A DNA stretch of 64,000 bases from Flavisphingopyxis soli (GCF_007995095.1 NZ_VOPY01000003.1:1-64000); one strand, 5' to 3'; positions 17,165 through 27,140 are shown, counted from the first letter of the stretch. Numbers and translations: made by a program. Notes: a model not told the origin generated them from the letters alone.

Positions 17165-18294
17165 CCGCCGCGGTAGTCGGCGACGAAGCTACGCGCAAAC
17201 TCGCCGATCCGCGCTTGCGCGATCGCATCGCGCAGCGCCTGCATCAGCGCCTGGTAGAAATGAAGATTGTGCTGCGTCATCAGCATCGCACCGAGCATTT
17301 CGCCGGACTTCACCAGATGGTGGAGATAGGCGCGGCTCCACGTCGTGCAGACCGGGCAGTTGCAGCGCGCGTCGAGCGGCGCCTGGTCCTCGGCATGGCG
17401 CGCGTTGCGGATGTTGACCGGGCCGCCCCAGGTGAACGCCTGTCCGTTGCGCCCCGATCGCGTCGGCAGGACGCAATCGAACATGTCGACGCCGCGCAGC
17501 ACCGCACCGACGATGTCGTCGGGCTTGCCGACCCCCATCAGGTAGCGCGGCGCATCTGCGGGCAGCTGGCCCGGTGCATAATCGAGCACGCCGAACATCG
17601 CTTCCTGCCCTTCGCCGACGGCAAGGCCGCCGATCGCATAGCCGTCAAAGCCGATCGCTGTCAGCGCATCGGCCGAGGCCCTGCGCAGCCCCTCGTCGAG
17701 CGCGCCCTGCTGGATGCCGAAGATCGCCCCGCGCGGTAGCCCGGTGTCGATCGTGTCGAATGCCTCGCGCGATCGCCGCGCCCAGCGCATCGATCGCTCC
17801 ATTGCCGCCGCCTGCGCCTCGCGCGAGCTATCGGTGCGGACGAGCTCGTCGAACGCCATGACGATGTCGGAGCCGAGCAGGCGCTGGATCTCGATCGAGC
17901 GTTCGGGCGTGATCATGTGCCGGGCGCCGTCGAGGTGGCTCTTGAACGAAACCCCGTCCTCGGTGACCTTGGCAAGGTCGGACAGGCTCATCACCTGGTA
18001 TCCGCCGCTGTCGGTCAGGATCGGGCGATCCCACGCCATGAAGGCGTGCAGCCCGCCGAGCCGGGCGATGCGCTCGGCCCCGGGGCGCAGCATCAGGTGA
18101 TAGGTATTGCCGAGGATGATGTCGGCGCCGCTGGCGCGCACTTCGGCGGGGCGCATCGCCTTGACCGTCGCGGCGGTGCCGACGGGCATGAAGGCGGGCG
18201 TGCGGATATCGCCGCGCGCCATGCCAATCGTGCCGGTGCGGGCGGCGCCGTCGGTCGCGGCAATCGAAAAGGCAAAGGGTGGGGAATGGGTCAT
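17161..18294 (-). CDS. tgt: tRNA-guanine transglycosylase
   Basis: Tgt of 377 residues, which swaps guanine-34 of Asp, Asn, His and Tyr tRNAs for preQ1 in queuosine synthesis. Catalytic and binding blocks include [39 protein letters not shown] and the zinc site CNCPVC followed by HxxxxxE-type residues ([11 protein letters not shown]). The queA gene for the next step lies at 23433-24473. The 3' end overlaps the convergent kinase gene by 4 bases. Confidence 0.95.
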   Translation of the reverse strand: MTHSPPFAFSIAATDGAARTGTIGMARGDIRTPAFMPVGTAATVKAMRPAEVRASGADIILGNTYHLMLRPGAERIARLGGLHAFMAWDRPILTDSGGYQVMSLSDLAKVTEDGVSFKSHLDGARHMITPERSIEIQRLLGSDIVMAFDELVRTDSSREAQAAAMERSMRWARRSREAFDTIDTGLPRGAIFGIQQGALDEGLRRASADALTAIGFDGYAIGGLAVGEGQEAMFGVLDYAPGQLPADAPRYLMGVGKPDDIVGAVLRGVDMFDCVLPTRSGRNGQAFTWGGPVNIRNARHAEDQAPLDARCNCPVCTTWSRAYLHHLVKSGEMLGAMLMTQHNLHFYQALMQALRDAIAQARIGEFARSFVADYRGG

Positions 18295-18356
18295 CGCAGC
18301 GGCGTCCTAGACGAAGCGTGCGCGCATGCAAGCATGGCCGGCACCTCGAGCGATAC

Positions 18357-18391
18357 GAAAACGGGGGCCGGCGCGTGCTGCGCCGACCCCC
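18357..18391 (-). terminator. Intrinsic terminator after the outer-membrane barrel gene
   Basis: On the minus strand a 12-bp GC-rich stem (GGGGGTCGGCGC pairing with GCGCCGGCCCCC, one G-U pair) with a 5-base loop is followed by GTTTTC. It lies about 25 bases downstream of the barrel gene stop and is a good rho-independent terminator. Confidence 0.85.
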
Positions 18392-18415
18392 GCGATCGTT
18401 GGGCTGTCGGTTGGC

Positions 18416-18976
18416 TTAGAACTTGAAGCCGAGGCCGACGGTGCCGCGAACCGTGTCGAACGAGACGCTGTCGACACCCGCGGTCAGGACCGTGCGCGGG
18501 CCGACGTTGAATTCGGCGCCAACGCCGACGAGGTAGTCATCAACGGTATCGCTCTGGCCGAGCGCCTTGAACTGCGCTTCGGTCAGCTGGCCACCGGTCA
18601 GCTGATCGACGTCGAGGTTGATCCACTGATAGCCGCCCTTGACGAACAGCTTGGTGTTGCCGGTGCGGAAGCCCAGCTTGGTGGCGATGCCATAGTCGCT
18701 GTCGATCGCGTCGGTACCGAGGTTGTAGTTGCCCTCGAGGCCGATCGTCACGCCCTGGTCGCCGACGGGAACGTCAACGCCGGCGGTAACGCCGTAGATG
18801 AAGCCGCCATCCTTGGGGTTGGTGATGCCGACGCCGCGAAGATCGTCCTTGATGCCGAGATCGTGGTAACCGGCGGTTGCGCCAATGTACGTGCTGACCT
18901 GCGGGGCATCCTGCGCCATGGCGGGAGCGGCGAATGCGACCGCTGCGGCAGCGGCGATGAATGCGATTTTCTTCAT
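18416..18976 (-). CDS. Outer-membrane beta-barrel protein
   Basis: A 186-residue exported protein with signal peptide MKKIAFIAAAAAVAFAAPAMA and an AGGAAAAAG ribosome binding site. The mature part alternates polar and hydrophobic residues (TYIGATAGYHDLG, KLFVKGGYQWINL, DYLVGVGAEFNVG) and ends in GTVGLGFKF, a C-terminal aromatic signal for BAM-dependent insertion. It resembles small OmpA-like or opacity-type 8-strand barrels. The longer open frame to 19126 is not used. Confidence 0.83.
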   Translation of the reverse strand: MKKIAFIAAAAAVAFAAPAMAQDAPQVSTYIGATAGYHDLGIKDDLRGVGITNPKDGGFIYGVTAGVDVPVGDQGVTIGLEGNYNLGTDAIDSDYGIATKLGFRTGNTKLFVKGGYQWINLDVDQLTGGQLTEAQFKALGQSDTVDDYLVGVGAEFNVGPRTVLTAGVDSVSFDTVRGTVGLGFKF

Positions 18977-19135
18977 GTGTCTTTTTCCTGTGAAACTGGT
19001 CGCAACTGGCGACCGGAGAAATGCCAGATAGGGTGACCGGCTGTCGGCACAATGAACGGGGCGACATTTTTCTCCACCGAGCCGGGAAAATCCTTTAAAC
19101 GGGGGATTGTGTTGCATGAATAACACAGTCCGGCC

Positions 19136-20608
19136 CTATCCGATCTGCGCGGCAACCATCGCCAGATCGTCAACGAATTCCGCATAGGCCGCCGCCCTTT
19201 CATCATCGGGCAGGCGCAGCAGGTAGCTCGGATGGACGGTGATCCACGCCGCGCTTCCGTCGGGCAATGCATGCGGCCGGCCACGCGATTCACCGACCGG
19301 CATCGGGCGCGCAAACAGCGCACGCGCCGCGCTCGCCCCCAGCGCAACGGTGACGTGCGGTGCGATCAGCGCGCGCTCCTCGTCGAGCCACCAGCGACAG
19401 GCATCGATTTCGCCGACCGTGGGCGACTGGTGGATGCGTCGTTTGCCGCGCGCGACGAACTTGAAATGTTTGACCGCGTTGGTGACGTAGGTCGTGGCGC
19501 AGTCGATTCCGGCCTCGGCGAGCGCACGATCGAATAGCTGTCCGGCGGGGCCGACGAACGGGTGTCCTGCCAGATCCTCCTGATCTCCCGGCTGTTCGCC
19601 GACGAAGACCAGCTGCGCATCGACCGGCCCTTCGCCGAACACGGTCTGCGTCGCGCAGGCGTGCAGCGGGCAGCGCGTGCACCGCAACGCTTCGTCGCGC
19701 AACGCAGCCCACGCCGCCGCGCGGTTCGAACCGGGCGCCAGCCGCACTTGTCTTGCGGTCGCGATCATCCCGCTCTCGCGCGCCTGCGCACCCGCGATCA
19801 GCCCGGGGATCAGCGCGGTCTCGGGCATGTTCTGCCAGTATTTGCGCGGCATCTCCTTGGTCATCGCGCCAATCTTGACGCGCGCGGGGTTGAAGATGCT
19901 CTTGTAATAGCTTTTCCAGACGTCCTCGATCGCGTCGTCGGGCGGCGCATCGGCCTTGGCTGCGCCGGGCCCCTCGCTCAGGGTCGACCCGTCCCAGTGA
20001 ATCGACAGTTCGGGCGTCAGGATCGACCAGCGCATATTGGCGAAGCGATCAACGAAGAACTGCGCGTTGGACCGCACGATATGGTGTTCGGGTTCGAACC
20101 AGGCGACAAACCGTTCCTGGCCGTCATCGTCATCGTCCTCGATCTCGCGAAATCGGACGAAGGCGCGCATCTTGTGGCTATCGCGGCGGACCGATTTGGC
20201 GAGTTCGTCGATCTGCTTCATCAACGGGTTGGCGCGGTCGTGCGCAATCCCCGGGTCGCGCTGGATGCGCCACAGGGCGGTATAGAGCAGCGCGAAGCGT
20301 TCGGGATTGCGGTGACAGACCGCGCTGCGGGCAAGGTCGATGAACTGCTGCGGGACGGTCAGTGCGCGGCTGCGCGCGGTCGCGGTCGGCGGCGCCGCAT
20401 CGGCGGCTTGCGCAAACAGGTCCTGTTCCTCGCCCGCCACCTGCCAGGCGACGCGGTCGGGCGGGATGTCGGCGATCGCCAACGCTCGCGCCGCGCTACG
20501 CCAGCCTTCGAAATCGTCGGGCGCAGCGAGCGTCACCGCTCGCAGCGCGCCCGCCGGGCCGGTGCCTAGCGACCCGTCATCACTCCCTGTCGTCGCCGGG
20601 GTCGACAT
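19136..20608 (-). CDS. udgX: DUF4130-UdgX fusion, suicide-type uracil-DNA glycosylase
   Basis: A 490-residue two-domain protein. Residues about 25-275 are DUF4130 (VTLAAPDDFEGWR..., MPRKYWQNMPE). Residues about 295-485 are a family-4-like uracil-DNA glycosylase with CTRC (310-313) for the Fe-S cluster, motif A GEQPGDQED (337-345) and the KRRIH insertion at 389-393. KRRIH is diagnostic of UdgX, whose His forms a covalent bond with the abasic site. The partner radical SAM gene is nearby. The start overlaps the hemerythrin gene by 29 bases; a GTG at 20536 is an alternative start close to the DUF4130 N-terminus. Confidence 0.9.
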   Translation of the reverse strand: MSTPATTGSDDGSLGTGPAGALRAVTLAAPDDFEGWRSAARALAIADIPPDRVAWQVAGEEQDLFAQAADAAPPTATARSRALTVPQQFIDLARSAVCHRNPERFALLYTALWRIQRDPGIAHDRANPLMKQIDELAKSVRRDSHKMRAFVRFREIEDDDDDGQERFVAWFEPEHHIVRSNAQFFVDRFANMRWSILTPELSIHWDGSTLSEGPGAAKADAPPDDAIEDVWKSYYKSIFNPARVKIGAMTKEMPRKYWQNMPETALIPGLIAGAQARESGMIATARQVRLAPGSNRAAAWAALRDEALRCTRCPLHACATQTVFGEGPVDAQLVFVGEQPGDQEDLAGHPFVGPAGQLFDRALAEAGIDCATTYVTNAVKHFKFVARGKRRIHQSPTVGEIDACRWWLDEERALIAPHVTVALGASAARALFARPMPVGESRGRPHALPDGSAAWITVHPSYLLRLPDDERAAAYAEFVDDLAMVAAQIG

Positions 20609-21062
20609 CTTTCGCCTTGGCCTTTTCCTTCGGCTTGCGGTTATCGAAAACCTTGGCGATGCGCGCCTTTTCGGTCTCGCTCAGCCCCTTCGCCGCAGCA
20701 GGGAACATCTCTTCCTCTTCCTCGTCGATATGGTGGAGATAGTCGTGCTTGAGCGTCTTGAAACGCGTCAGCCAGCCGGGCGAGGACATGTCCATCTCGA
20801 ACAATTCGGCGATGATGTCCTCGATTTCCTTGTGCTCGGACACGCTGTGCTTGGCGTCCTGGTTGAGGTCGGGCTTGCCGAGCATCGTCGCATAAAGCGA
20901 TTCCTCCTCGGCGGCAGCGTGCGCGCGCACTTCGACCTGGAAGCGCTCGAACAGCTCGCGCCGCCCCTCGCTGTCGCCGTGCGTTTTTTCGATGAGATCG
21001 AGCAGCGTGCGGTGCGTCTCGTGATCGGCTTTGAGGTCCTTGAAGATTTCGGCTTCGGCCAT
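20580..21062 (-). CDS. Hemerythrin HHE domain protein
   Basis: A 160-residue cytoplasmic protein with a hemerythrin/HHE cation-binding fold. Candidate di-iron ligands are spaced along the helices: DHETH near the N-terminus, HAAAEEE, HKEIED and HHIDEEEEEMFP. The charged C-terminus reads KPKEKAKAKDVDPGDDRE. Such proteins bind O2, NO or iron or sense oxidative stress. It sits between the radical SAM and UdgX genes, with a 29-base overlap into udgX, so expression is probably linked to this repair cluster. Confidence 0.85.
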   Translation of the reverse strand: MAEAEIFKDLKADHETHRTLLDLIEKTHGDSEGRRELFERFQVEVRAHAAAEEESLYATMLGKPDLNQDAKHSVSEHKEIEDIIAELFEMDMSSPGWLTRFKTLKHDYLHHIDEEEEEMFPAAAKGLSETEKARIAKVFDNRKPKEKAKAKDVDPGDDRE

Positions 21063-21129
21063 GTTCGTGCTCCCGGTTTCGTTCCCCAATCCCAACGAGC
21101 GCACCGCGCGATCGTTGCATCGACCGCGA

Positions 21130-22377
21130 TCAGGCGGCGAATAATTCGAACTGCTCGGCTTTCGGCTCGACCAGCCCACGCAGATCGGCGCGATCGGTCA
21201 GCAGCGTCGGGCGCCAGTCGGGGGTGACGATGAACGGGCGGATTTTCGCGATCGAGACGGTCAGGCGAGCGACGTCGGCGAGGCGCAGGCTGCGCCACTT
21301 GCGCGACGCGATGATACCGCTGACCGCGCGGACGCCAAGGCCAGGAATACGCAGCAGCATCGCCTTGGGCGCGCGGTTGATGTCGACCGGGAAGACATCG
21401 CGATGGCCGAGGGCCCAGGCGAGCTTGGGATCGATATCGAGCGGCAGCATACCCGTCACCGGGTCGGTCGCGGAAACGATCTCGCCTGCCTCGAAGCCGT
21501 AATATCGCATCAGCCAGTCGGACTGGTAGAGCCGGTGTTCGCGCATCAGCGGCGGGCGTTTGAGCGGCAGCACGCTGCTCGCATCGGGGATCGGGCTGAA
21601 CGCGCTGTAATAGACGCGCTTCAACGCATGGTCATGATACAGGCCGCGTGCGCGCACGATGATGTCGCTGTCGTTCGCACTGTCGGCACCGACGATCATC
21701 TGCGTCGATTGCCCTCCGGGCGCAAAGCGCGGAGCGTGGCGGTATTTCTTGCGCGCATCCTTGGTGTCGATGATGTCCGATTTCATCTTCGCCATCGCGC
21801 CGTCGATCCGCTCGGCCGATTTTTCGGGAGCGAGCCGGGCAAGTCCGCTCGTCGTCGGCAGTTCGACGTTGATCGAGACGCGGTCGGCGTAAAGGCCCGC
21901 CTGGTGGACCAGATCGGGATCGGCATCGGGGATCGTTTTCAGATGGATATAGCCGCGAAAGTCGTGGACCTCGCGCAGCTGGCGCGCGACCTCGACGAGC
22001 TGCTCCATTGTGTAATTCGACGACTGGATGATCCCCGACGACAGGAACAATCCCTCGATATAGTTACGCTTGTAGAACGCCAGCGTCAGGTCGACGACTT
22101 CGCTCGCGGTAAAGCGCGCGCGGCGTACGTTCGACGATTTGCGGTTGATGCAATAATGGCAATCGAACACGCAGCTGTTGGTCAGCAGGATCTTGAGCAG
22201 GCTGATGCAGCGCCCGTCGGGGGTATAGGCATGGCAGATGCCGGCCCCCGTCGTGGACCCAATTCCCTTGCCGCCCTTGGACGTGCGCTTGGTCGACCCC
22301 GACGACGCGCATGAGGCATCGTATTTCGCCGCATCGGCAAGGATTTCGAGCTTTTGCTGAACGTCGAGACGGGCCAT
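21130..22377 (-). CDS. Radical SAM protein of putative DNA modification or repair
   Basis: A 415-residue radical SAM enzyme. The [4Fe-4S] cysteines are C69, C73 and C76 in CVFDCHYC. The C-terminal part contains a helix-hairpin-helix segment (LLRIPGLGVRAVSGIIASR) consistent with DNA binding. This is the family usually found next to a DUF4130/UdgX gene, and that pairing is present here. The reaction is unknown. Confidence 0.85.
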   Translation of the reverse strand: MARLDVQQKLEILADAAKYDASCASSGSTKRTSKGGKGIGSTTGAGICHAYTPDGRCISLLKILLTNSCVFDCHYCINRKSSNVRRARFTASEVVDLTLAFYKRNYIEGLFLSSGIIQSSNYTMEQLVEVARQLREVHDFRGYIHLKTIPDADPDLVHQAGLYADRVSINVELPTTSGLARLAPEKSAERIDGAMAKMKSDIIDTKDARKKYRHAPRFAPGGQSTQMIVGADSANDSDIIVRARGLYHDHALKRVYYSAFSPIPDASSVLPLKRPPLMREHRLYQSDWLMRYYGFEAGEIVSATDPVTGMLPLDIDPKLAWALGHRDVFPVDINRAPKAMLLRIPGLGVRAVSGIIASRKWRSLRLADVARLTVSIAKIRPFIVTPDWRPTLLTDRADLRGLVEPKAEQFELFAA

Positions 22378-22422
22378 ATGTTCGGCATATGTTCTTTATC
22401 GTCCCGTGTCCACTGACCCAGA

Positions 22423-23379
22423 TCAAGCGGCGGGTTTTTCGTCGCTTTCCAGTATCTCGCTCTTGAACCGGCGCGGCCTGGGCGGCGCGTCGCCCGCCGG
22501 CCAGCCTTCGCGCTGGCGGGCCCGGTCTCCGTCGCTTTCCTCGGTCTGGTCGTGGAACAGCATGACCTGCGTCGGGAAGGGCAGGTCGATGCCATGCGCC
22601 TTTGCCGCTTCATAGATCGCAAGGACGATGCGCGATCGGACCAGGACCTGGTCGGTGCGGTGCGATGACGTCCACCAGCGCGCGCGCAGGTCGACCGTCG
22701 AATCGTTGAGCGCCCATGGCAGCACCTGCGGCGCGGGATCGCTTTCGACCCCCTCGACCGCTGCGATTGCCTCGAGGAAATAGCGCGCCGCCTGCGATGG
22801 AGAATCGGCATAGCCGATGCCGATATCAACCTGGTCGCGGCGGAAATCGAAGGCGGTGTTGACGATCACGGGAGAGGTATAGACGTCGCCATTGGGAATG
22901 ATGACGCGGCGCCCGTCATAGGTCATGATCAGCGTGGCGCGGCTTTCGATGTGCTCGACCGTGCCCTCGAATCCCTTGACGACGATCTGGTCGCCGCGGC
23001 GATAGGGCCGGCGGATAAGCAGCAGCAGGCCGGCGAGCAGGTTCTGCAATATGTCCTTGAAGGCGAACCCGATCGCGACCGATCCGATGCCGAGCGCGGC
23101 GACGATGTCGCCGGGATGGACGGTGGGAAAGACGATCGCCGATGCCGACAGCAGCGCCAGCACCATGATCGCCCCGAAGGTCAGCGAGCCGAGCAACTGG
23201 CCGAGGTCGGGCCGTCCGCGCCGGCTGGCCAGCCTGACGACCCCGCGCCGCACCACCCGTCCGACGACCCAGACGATGACGACCAGGAACACCGCCGCGA
23301 CCAGCGCGGGGATCAGCGCGATGAAGCCGGTATAGGCGTTCTGCATCTGCTGGTTGATGATCGTCGTGGCGTCGAGCAT
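22423..23379 (-). CDS. MscS-type mechanosensitive ion channel
   Basis: A 318-residue small-conductance channel protein. There are three N-terminal TM helices (about 15-38, 65-85 and 90-115), the last continuing into the pore region IGSVAIGFAFKDILQNLLAGLLLL. The MscS beta domain follows (GDQIVVKGFEGTVEHIESRATLI, RRVIIPNGDVYTSPVIVN), then a cytoplasmic alpha/beta domain and a charged tail. It releases solutes during osmotic downshock or acts as a related channel. Confidence 0.9.
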   Translation of the reverse strand: MLDATTIINQQMQNAYTGFIALIPALVAAVFLVVIVWVVGRVVRRGVVRLASRRGRPDLGQLLGSLTFGAIMVLALLSASAIVFPTVHPGDIVAALGIGSVAIGFAFKDILQNLLAGLLLLIRRPYRRGDQIVVKGFEGTVEHIESRATLIMTYDGRRVIIPNGDVYTSPVIVNTAFDFRRDQVDIGIGYADSPSQAARYFLEAIAAVEGVESDPAPQVLPWALNDSTVDLRARWWTSSHRTDQVLVRSRIVLAIYEAAKAHGIDLPFPTQVMLFHDQTEESDGDRARQREGWPAGDAPPRPRRFKSEILESDEKPAA

Positions 23380-23432
23380 GACCCGTCAACCAACCGGCAT
23401 TCGCTACGGTTCCGAAATGGTCGGGTTAAAAG

Positions 23433-24473
23433 CTAGCCCGGCAGCAACAGGCTGGCATCGCCATAGCTGTAGAAGCGGTAGTCGTGGTCGATTGCATAGC
23501 CATAGGCGGCCTGCATCGTCTCACGCCCCATCAACGCCGACACCAGCATGAACAGCGTCGATCGCGGCAGGTGGAAATTGGTCATCAGCCCGTCGATCCC
23601 GCGAAAGGCATAGCCAGGCGTGATGAAGATCGCGGTGTCGCCTTCGAACGCCTCGATCATGCCCGCCGCATTGGCCGCGCTTTCAAGCAATCGCAGCGAG
23701 GTCGTGCCGACCGCGATCACCCGTCCGCCGCGCGCGCGCACCGCGTTGAGCCGGCCGGCGGTCGCCTGGTCGATCAGGCCCCATTCGGCGTGCATCGCGT
23801 GATCATCGGTATCGTCGGCCTTGACCGGCAGGAAGGTGCCCGCCCCGACATGCAGCGTCAGCGTTTCGTGCGCGATGCCCGCATCGGCCAGCGCCGTCAT
23901 CAGGTCAGGCGTGAAGTGCAGCGCGGCGGTCGGCGCGGCGACCGCGCCGTCCTTGTCGGCGAACATCGTCTGGTAATCCTCGGCATCGCGCGCGTCGGTC
24001 GGTCGCTTGCCTGCGATATAGGGGGGCAGGGGCATCGTGCCGGCCCGCGCGAGCAGCGTCTCGACCGGCTCGTCGCCCTCGAAGCTCAGCGTCATGCTGC
24101 CGTCGTCGGCCTTGGCCGAGGCGATCGCGGTGACGCCCTGGCCGAAATCGATGCGCTCGCCGTCGCGAACGCGCTTGGCATTGCGCACGAACGCCTGCCA
24201 TTCGCGCAGAGCCAGCCTTTTGTGCAGCGTCGCGCCGATCTGCGCGGCATTGCCGTCGCGCAGCCTGACGCCTTCGAGCCTGGCCGGGATGACGCGCGTG
24301 TCGTTGAAGACGAGGCAATCGCCCGCGCGCAGCAGCTGGGGCAAATCGGCGACGCGGTGGTCGCTCAGGCTATCGGGGGTGACGCACAGCATGCGCGCCT
24401 GGTCGCGCGGTGCGGCAGGGCGCAGCGCGATCCGCTCGGGCGGCAGGTCGAAATCGAACAGATCAACACGCAT
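23433..24473 (-). CDS. queA: S-adenosylmethionine:tRNA ribosyltransferase-isomerase
   Basis: QueA of 346 residues, which converts preQ1 in tRNA to epoxyqueuosine. Family phrases are [48 protein letters not shown] and [18 protein letters not shown]. It is the last gene of the run xseB-ispA-coaD-cyclophilin-queA on the minus strand and complements tgt about 5 kb away. Confidence 0.95.
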   Translation of the reverse strand: MRVDLFDFDLPPERIALRPAAPRDQARMLCVTPDSLSDHRVADLPQLLRAGDCLVFNDTRVIPARLEGVRLRDGNAAQIGATLHKRLALREWQAFVRNAKRVRDGERIDFGQGVTAIASAKADDGSMTLSFEGDEPVETLLARAGTMPLPPYIAGKRPTDARDAEDYQTMFADKDGAVAAPTAALHFTPDLMTALADAGIAHETLTLHVGAGTFLPVKADDTDDHAMHAEWGLIDQATAGRLNAVRARGGRVIAVGTTSLRLLESAANAAGMIEAFEGDTAIFITPGYAFRGIDGLMTNFHLPRSTLFMLVSALMGRETMQAAYGYAIDHDYRFYSYGDASLLLPG

Positions 24474-24527
24474 GACGCGGTGCCCGTGCCGGATTACCGT
24501 CGCGGCGGCAAGCGCGGCGCGGTGCCT

Positions 24528-25247
24528 TTATTGGCGCGGCGGGATCGGCGCGTTGAGATCGTCGGCGGTGATCGCGGGCGCGGCCGGGGCGGGGGCACGC
24601 TCGGTCAGCATCGCCGGCGGCGGGATCGGCTTGCCGTCGGCAAGGACCGATGCCTGGACGATGCGCGACGGGTTTGCGGGCGGTTCGCCACGGTGGACCG
24701 CGTCGATATACTGCATGCCCGATACAACGCGACCGAAGGTCGTGTACTGCCGGTCGATCTTGAGCTGCGGCTGGAACATGATGAAGAACTGGCTGTTGGC
24801 GCCGTTGAAATCGGCAGGGCGCGCCATCGCGACGGTCCCACGCAAATGCGGATAGACCGACAGTTCGGCATTGAGGTCGGGCATCGAGCTGCCACCCTGG
24901 CCGGTTCCGGTCGGGTCGCCGGTTTGCGCCATGAAGCCGTCGATCACGCGGTGAAAGATGATGCCGTCATAGAAACCCGCGCGCGCCAGCTCCTTGACCC
25001 GGGCAACGTGGTTGGGCGCGACGTCAGGGCGCAGCTGGATGACGACGCGGCCGCCGGTCGACAGGTCGAGCGCGAGCATCCATTCGGGGTTGTTGGCATA
25101 TTCGGCCGGGGTGACCGCTGCGACATCGGTCTTGACCGGCGGCTTGGCCTCGGTCGCCGGTGCGGCCTCCTGCGCCATGACGGGCGCGCACACGCTTGCG
25201 GCGGCGATCAGGGCGGCGGATATCAGGGTGTTGAGGCGCAGCGTCAT
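24528..25247 (-). CDS. Exported cyclophilin-type peptidyl-prolyl isomerase
   Basis: A 239-residue periplasmic cyclophilin. The signal peptide is MTLRLNTLISAALIAAASVC ending near APVMA-QE. The cyclophilin domain has FHRVIDGFMAQTGDPTGTGQGG, GTVAMARP and NGANSQFFIMFQP. A proline-rich C-terminal tail follows. It should speed proline isomerisation during folding of exported proteins. It lies 87 bases after coaD and 54 bases before queA. Confidence 0.9.
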   Translation of the reverse strand: MTLRLNTLISAALIAAASVCAPVMAQEAAPATEAKPPVKTDVAAVTPAEYANNPEWMLALDLSTGGRVVIQLRPDVAPNHVARVKELARAGFYDGIIFHRVIDGFMAQTGDPTGTGQGGSSMPDLNAELSVYPHLRGTVAMARPADFNGANSQFFIMFQPQLKIDRQYTTFGRVVSGMQYIDAVHRGEPPANPSRIVQASVLADGKPIPPPAMLTERAPAPAAPAITADDLNAPIPPRQ

Positions 25248-25334
25248 GGATGGGTCTCTGGTCTGTTGCAGGGCGGCCCGGACGGGACCTGGTGAATAGG
25301 CGCACGAACCTATCGGGCGACGGCGATTAACGGC

Positions 25335-25835
25335 TCATGACCCTTTGCGTCCAATCTTTTCTACCCGCGCGACGACTTCGTCGCGCACCGGCGGCGTGAC
25401 GAACGGCGTGATATCGCCGCCATACATCGCGATTTCCTTGACCAGTTTCGACGCGATCGGCTGCAACGCGGCATCGGCCATCAGGAAGATCGTCTCGATG
25501 TCGTCGTTGAGCTGCTGGTTCATCCCTGCCATCTGGTATTCATATTCGAAATCGGCGACCGCGCGCAGCCCGCGGACGATGACGCGCGCGCCTTCGCGCT
25601 CGGCGAACTTCATCAGCAGCGAATCGAACGCGGTGACGCGGACATGGCTGCCGATCTCGGCAACTTCGCGCGACACCATCGCCATCCGCTCCTCAAGGCT
25701 GAACATCGGCGACTTGCTCGGGTTGGTCGTCACCCCGATGACGAGCTCGTCGACCAGGCTCGCCGCACGCCGGGCGATATCCATATGGCCCAGCGTGATC
25801 GGGTCGAACGTTCCGGGATAGACTCCGATCAGCAT
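25335..25835 (-). CDS. coaD: Phosphopantetheine adenylyltransferase
   Basis: CoaD of 166 residues, transferring AMP to 4'-phosphopantetheine in coenzyme A synthesis. It has the nucleotidyltransferase start YPGTFDPITLGHMDIARRA, the GLRAVADFEYEYQMAGMN segment and FLMADAALQPIASKLVKE. It overlaps ispA by one base (TGATG), so the two genes are translationally coupled. Confidence 0.96.
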   Translation of the reverse strand: MLIGVYPGTFDPITLGHMDIARRAASLVDELVIGVTTNPSKSPMFSLEERMAMVSREVAEIGSHVRVTAFDSLLMKFAEREGARVIVRGLRAVADFEYEYQMAGMNQQLNDDIETIFLMADAALQPIASKLVKEIAMYGGDITPFVTPPVRDEVVARVEKIGRKGS

Positions 25836-26767
25836 CAGCGGTCCCTTTCGATGACGAAGCGTGCGATGGCGCGCAGCAGGTCGGCTTCGCGGCCAAAACC
25901 GGCGAGATGGCCGATCGCCTGATCGACCAGCGCGTGGGCCTGTTCGCGCGCCCGGGCCAGGCCCATGACCGAAACGAAGGTCTCCTTGCCCGCCGCGGCG
26001 TCCTTGTGCAGCGCCTTGCCCGCGCGCGCCTCGTCGCCTTCGACGTCGAGGATGTCGTCGGCGATCTGGAAGGCGAGGCCGATGTCGCGGGCATAGCCGC
26101 GCAGTGGCGCGCGCCCCTCGGGCGACAATTTGCCCATGATCGCGCCCGCTTCGACGCAGAATGCGATCAGCGCGCCGGTCTTCATCTGCTGCAACCGGGT
26201 AACGGTGGCAAGGTCGAAGCTCGCGCTCTCGGCGGCAAGATCCATCATCTGGCCACCCGCCATGCCCGATTGCCCGCTTGCCCGGGCGAGCTCGGCGACC
26301 AGCTCGCAGCGGACGAACGGATCGTGATGCGTGCGTTCGTCGGCGAGGATTTCGAACGCCAGCGCGTGGAGCGCGTCGCCCGCCAGCACCGCGGTCGCTT
26401 CGTCGAACGCCTTGTGAACCGTCGGCTTGCCGCGCCGCATGTCGTCATCGTCCATGCACGGCAGGTCGTCGTGGACCAGGCTGTAGACGTGGATCGCCTC
26501 GATCGCGGTGCCGATCCTCAGCGCGCTTTGCCGGTCGACATGGAACAGGTCGCACGATGCGACGACGAGCAGCGGGCGCAATCTTTTGCCGCCGCCGATC
26601 GCGGCATGGCGCATTGCTTCGACGAGCCGGGCGCGCGCGTCGTCGGGAACCGTCAGGACTGCGTCGAAATGCGCGTCGATCGAATCGGATACCTGCGCCA
26701 TCGCGGAGGCGAGGATCGTCTTGGCGCTGGCGTCGTTGGCGGCGTCGGGATTTTCCTGGTCGGCCAT
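25835..26767 (-). CDS. ispA: Polyprenyl (farnesyl/geranylgeranyl) diphosphate synthase
   Basis: A 310-residue prenyltransferase. The first aspartate-rich motif is in HDDLPCMDDDDMRRGKPTVH and the second is DDILD, and GGKRLRPLL binds IPP. It condenses isopentenyl diphosphate with allylic substrates to make the C15 or C20 precursor. The start at 26767 is chosen because the frame continues 36 codons upstream into xseB. It lies 8 bases after xseB and overlaps coaD. Confidence 0.93.
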   Translation of the reverse strand: MADQENPDAANDASAKTILASAMAQVSDSIDAHFDAVLTVPDDARARLVEAMRHAAIGGGKRLRPLLVVASCDLFHVDRQSALRIGTAIEAIHVYSLVHDDLPCMDDDDMRRGKPTVHKAFDEATAVLAGDALHALAFEILADERTHHDPFVRCELVAELARASGQSGMAGGQMMDLAAESASFDLATVTRLQQMKTGALIAFCVEAGAIMGKLSPEGRAPLRGYARDIGLAFQIADDILDVEGDEARAGKALHKDAAAGKETFVSVMGLARAREQAHALVDQAIGHLAGFGREADLLRAIARFVIERDR

Positions 26768-26775
26768 CGGTCCGC

Positions 26776-27021
26776 TCAATCGGCGTCGAACGGCTGGGTG
26801 CCGGTCGCCTGGCCGCCCGCGCCAGTGGTGATCATTTCGATCCGCACCTGCGCCGCTGCGAGTCGTGCCTCGCAATGTTTCTTGAGCGCTTCGCCGCGCG
26901 AATAGAGATCGACCGAGGCGTCGAGCGGCGCGTCCCCGGCTTCAAGCTGGCGGACGATCGTTTCGAGTTCGGCCATGGCCGCTTCGAACGACAGGGTTTC
27001 GACGGGAACGGGTTCGGACAT
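26776..27021 (-). CDS. xseB: Exodeoxyribonuclease VII small subunit
   Basis: An 81-residue XseB with the family block LSFEAAMAELETIVRQLEAGD and LDASVDLYSRGEALKKHCEARL. It forms the ExoVII complex with XseA, which is not in the window. It is the first gene of the xseB-ispA-coaD run; xseB-ispA adjacency is a common bacterial arrangement. Confidence 0.93.
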   Translation of the reverse strand: MSEPVPVETLSFEAAMAELETIVRQLEAGDAPLDASVDLYSRGEALKKHCEARLAAAQVRIEMITTGAGGQATGTQPFDAD

Positions 27022-27140
27022 GGTCGCCAGCAATGACGCTGCGGCGCATGGCGGTCAAGGCGGCTGTCGCACGCCTCGTGGTGCGCTGCACCACGATCAT
27101 GCTTGACGGCGCCATGCTCAGACGCGAAAGACGCGCGGTC

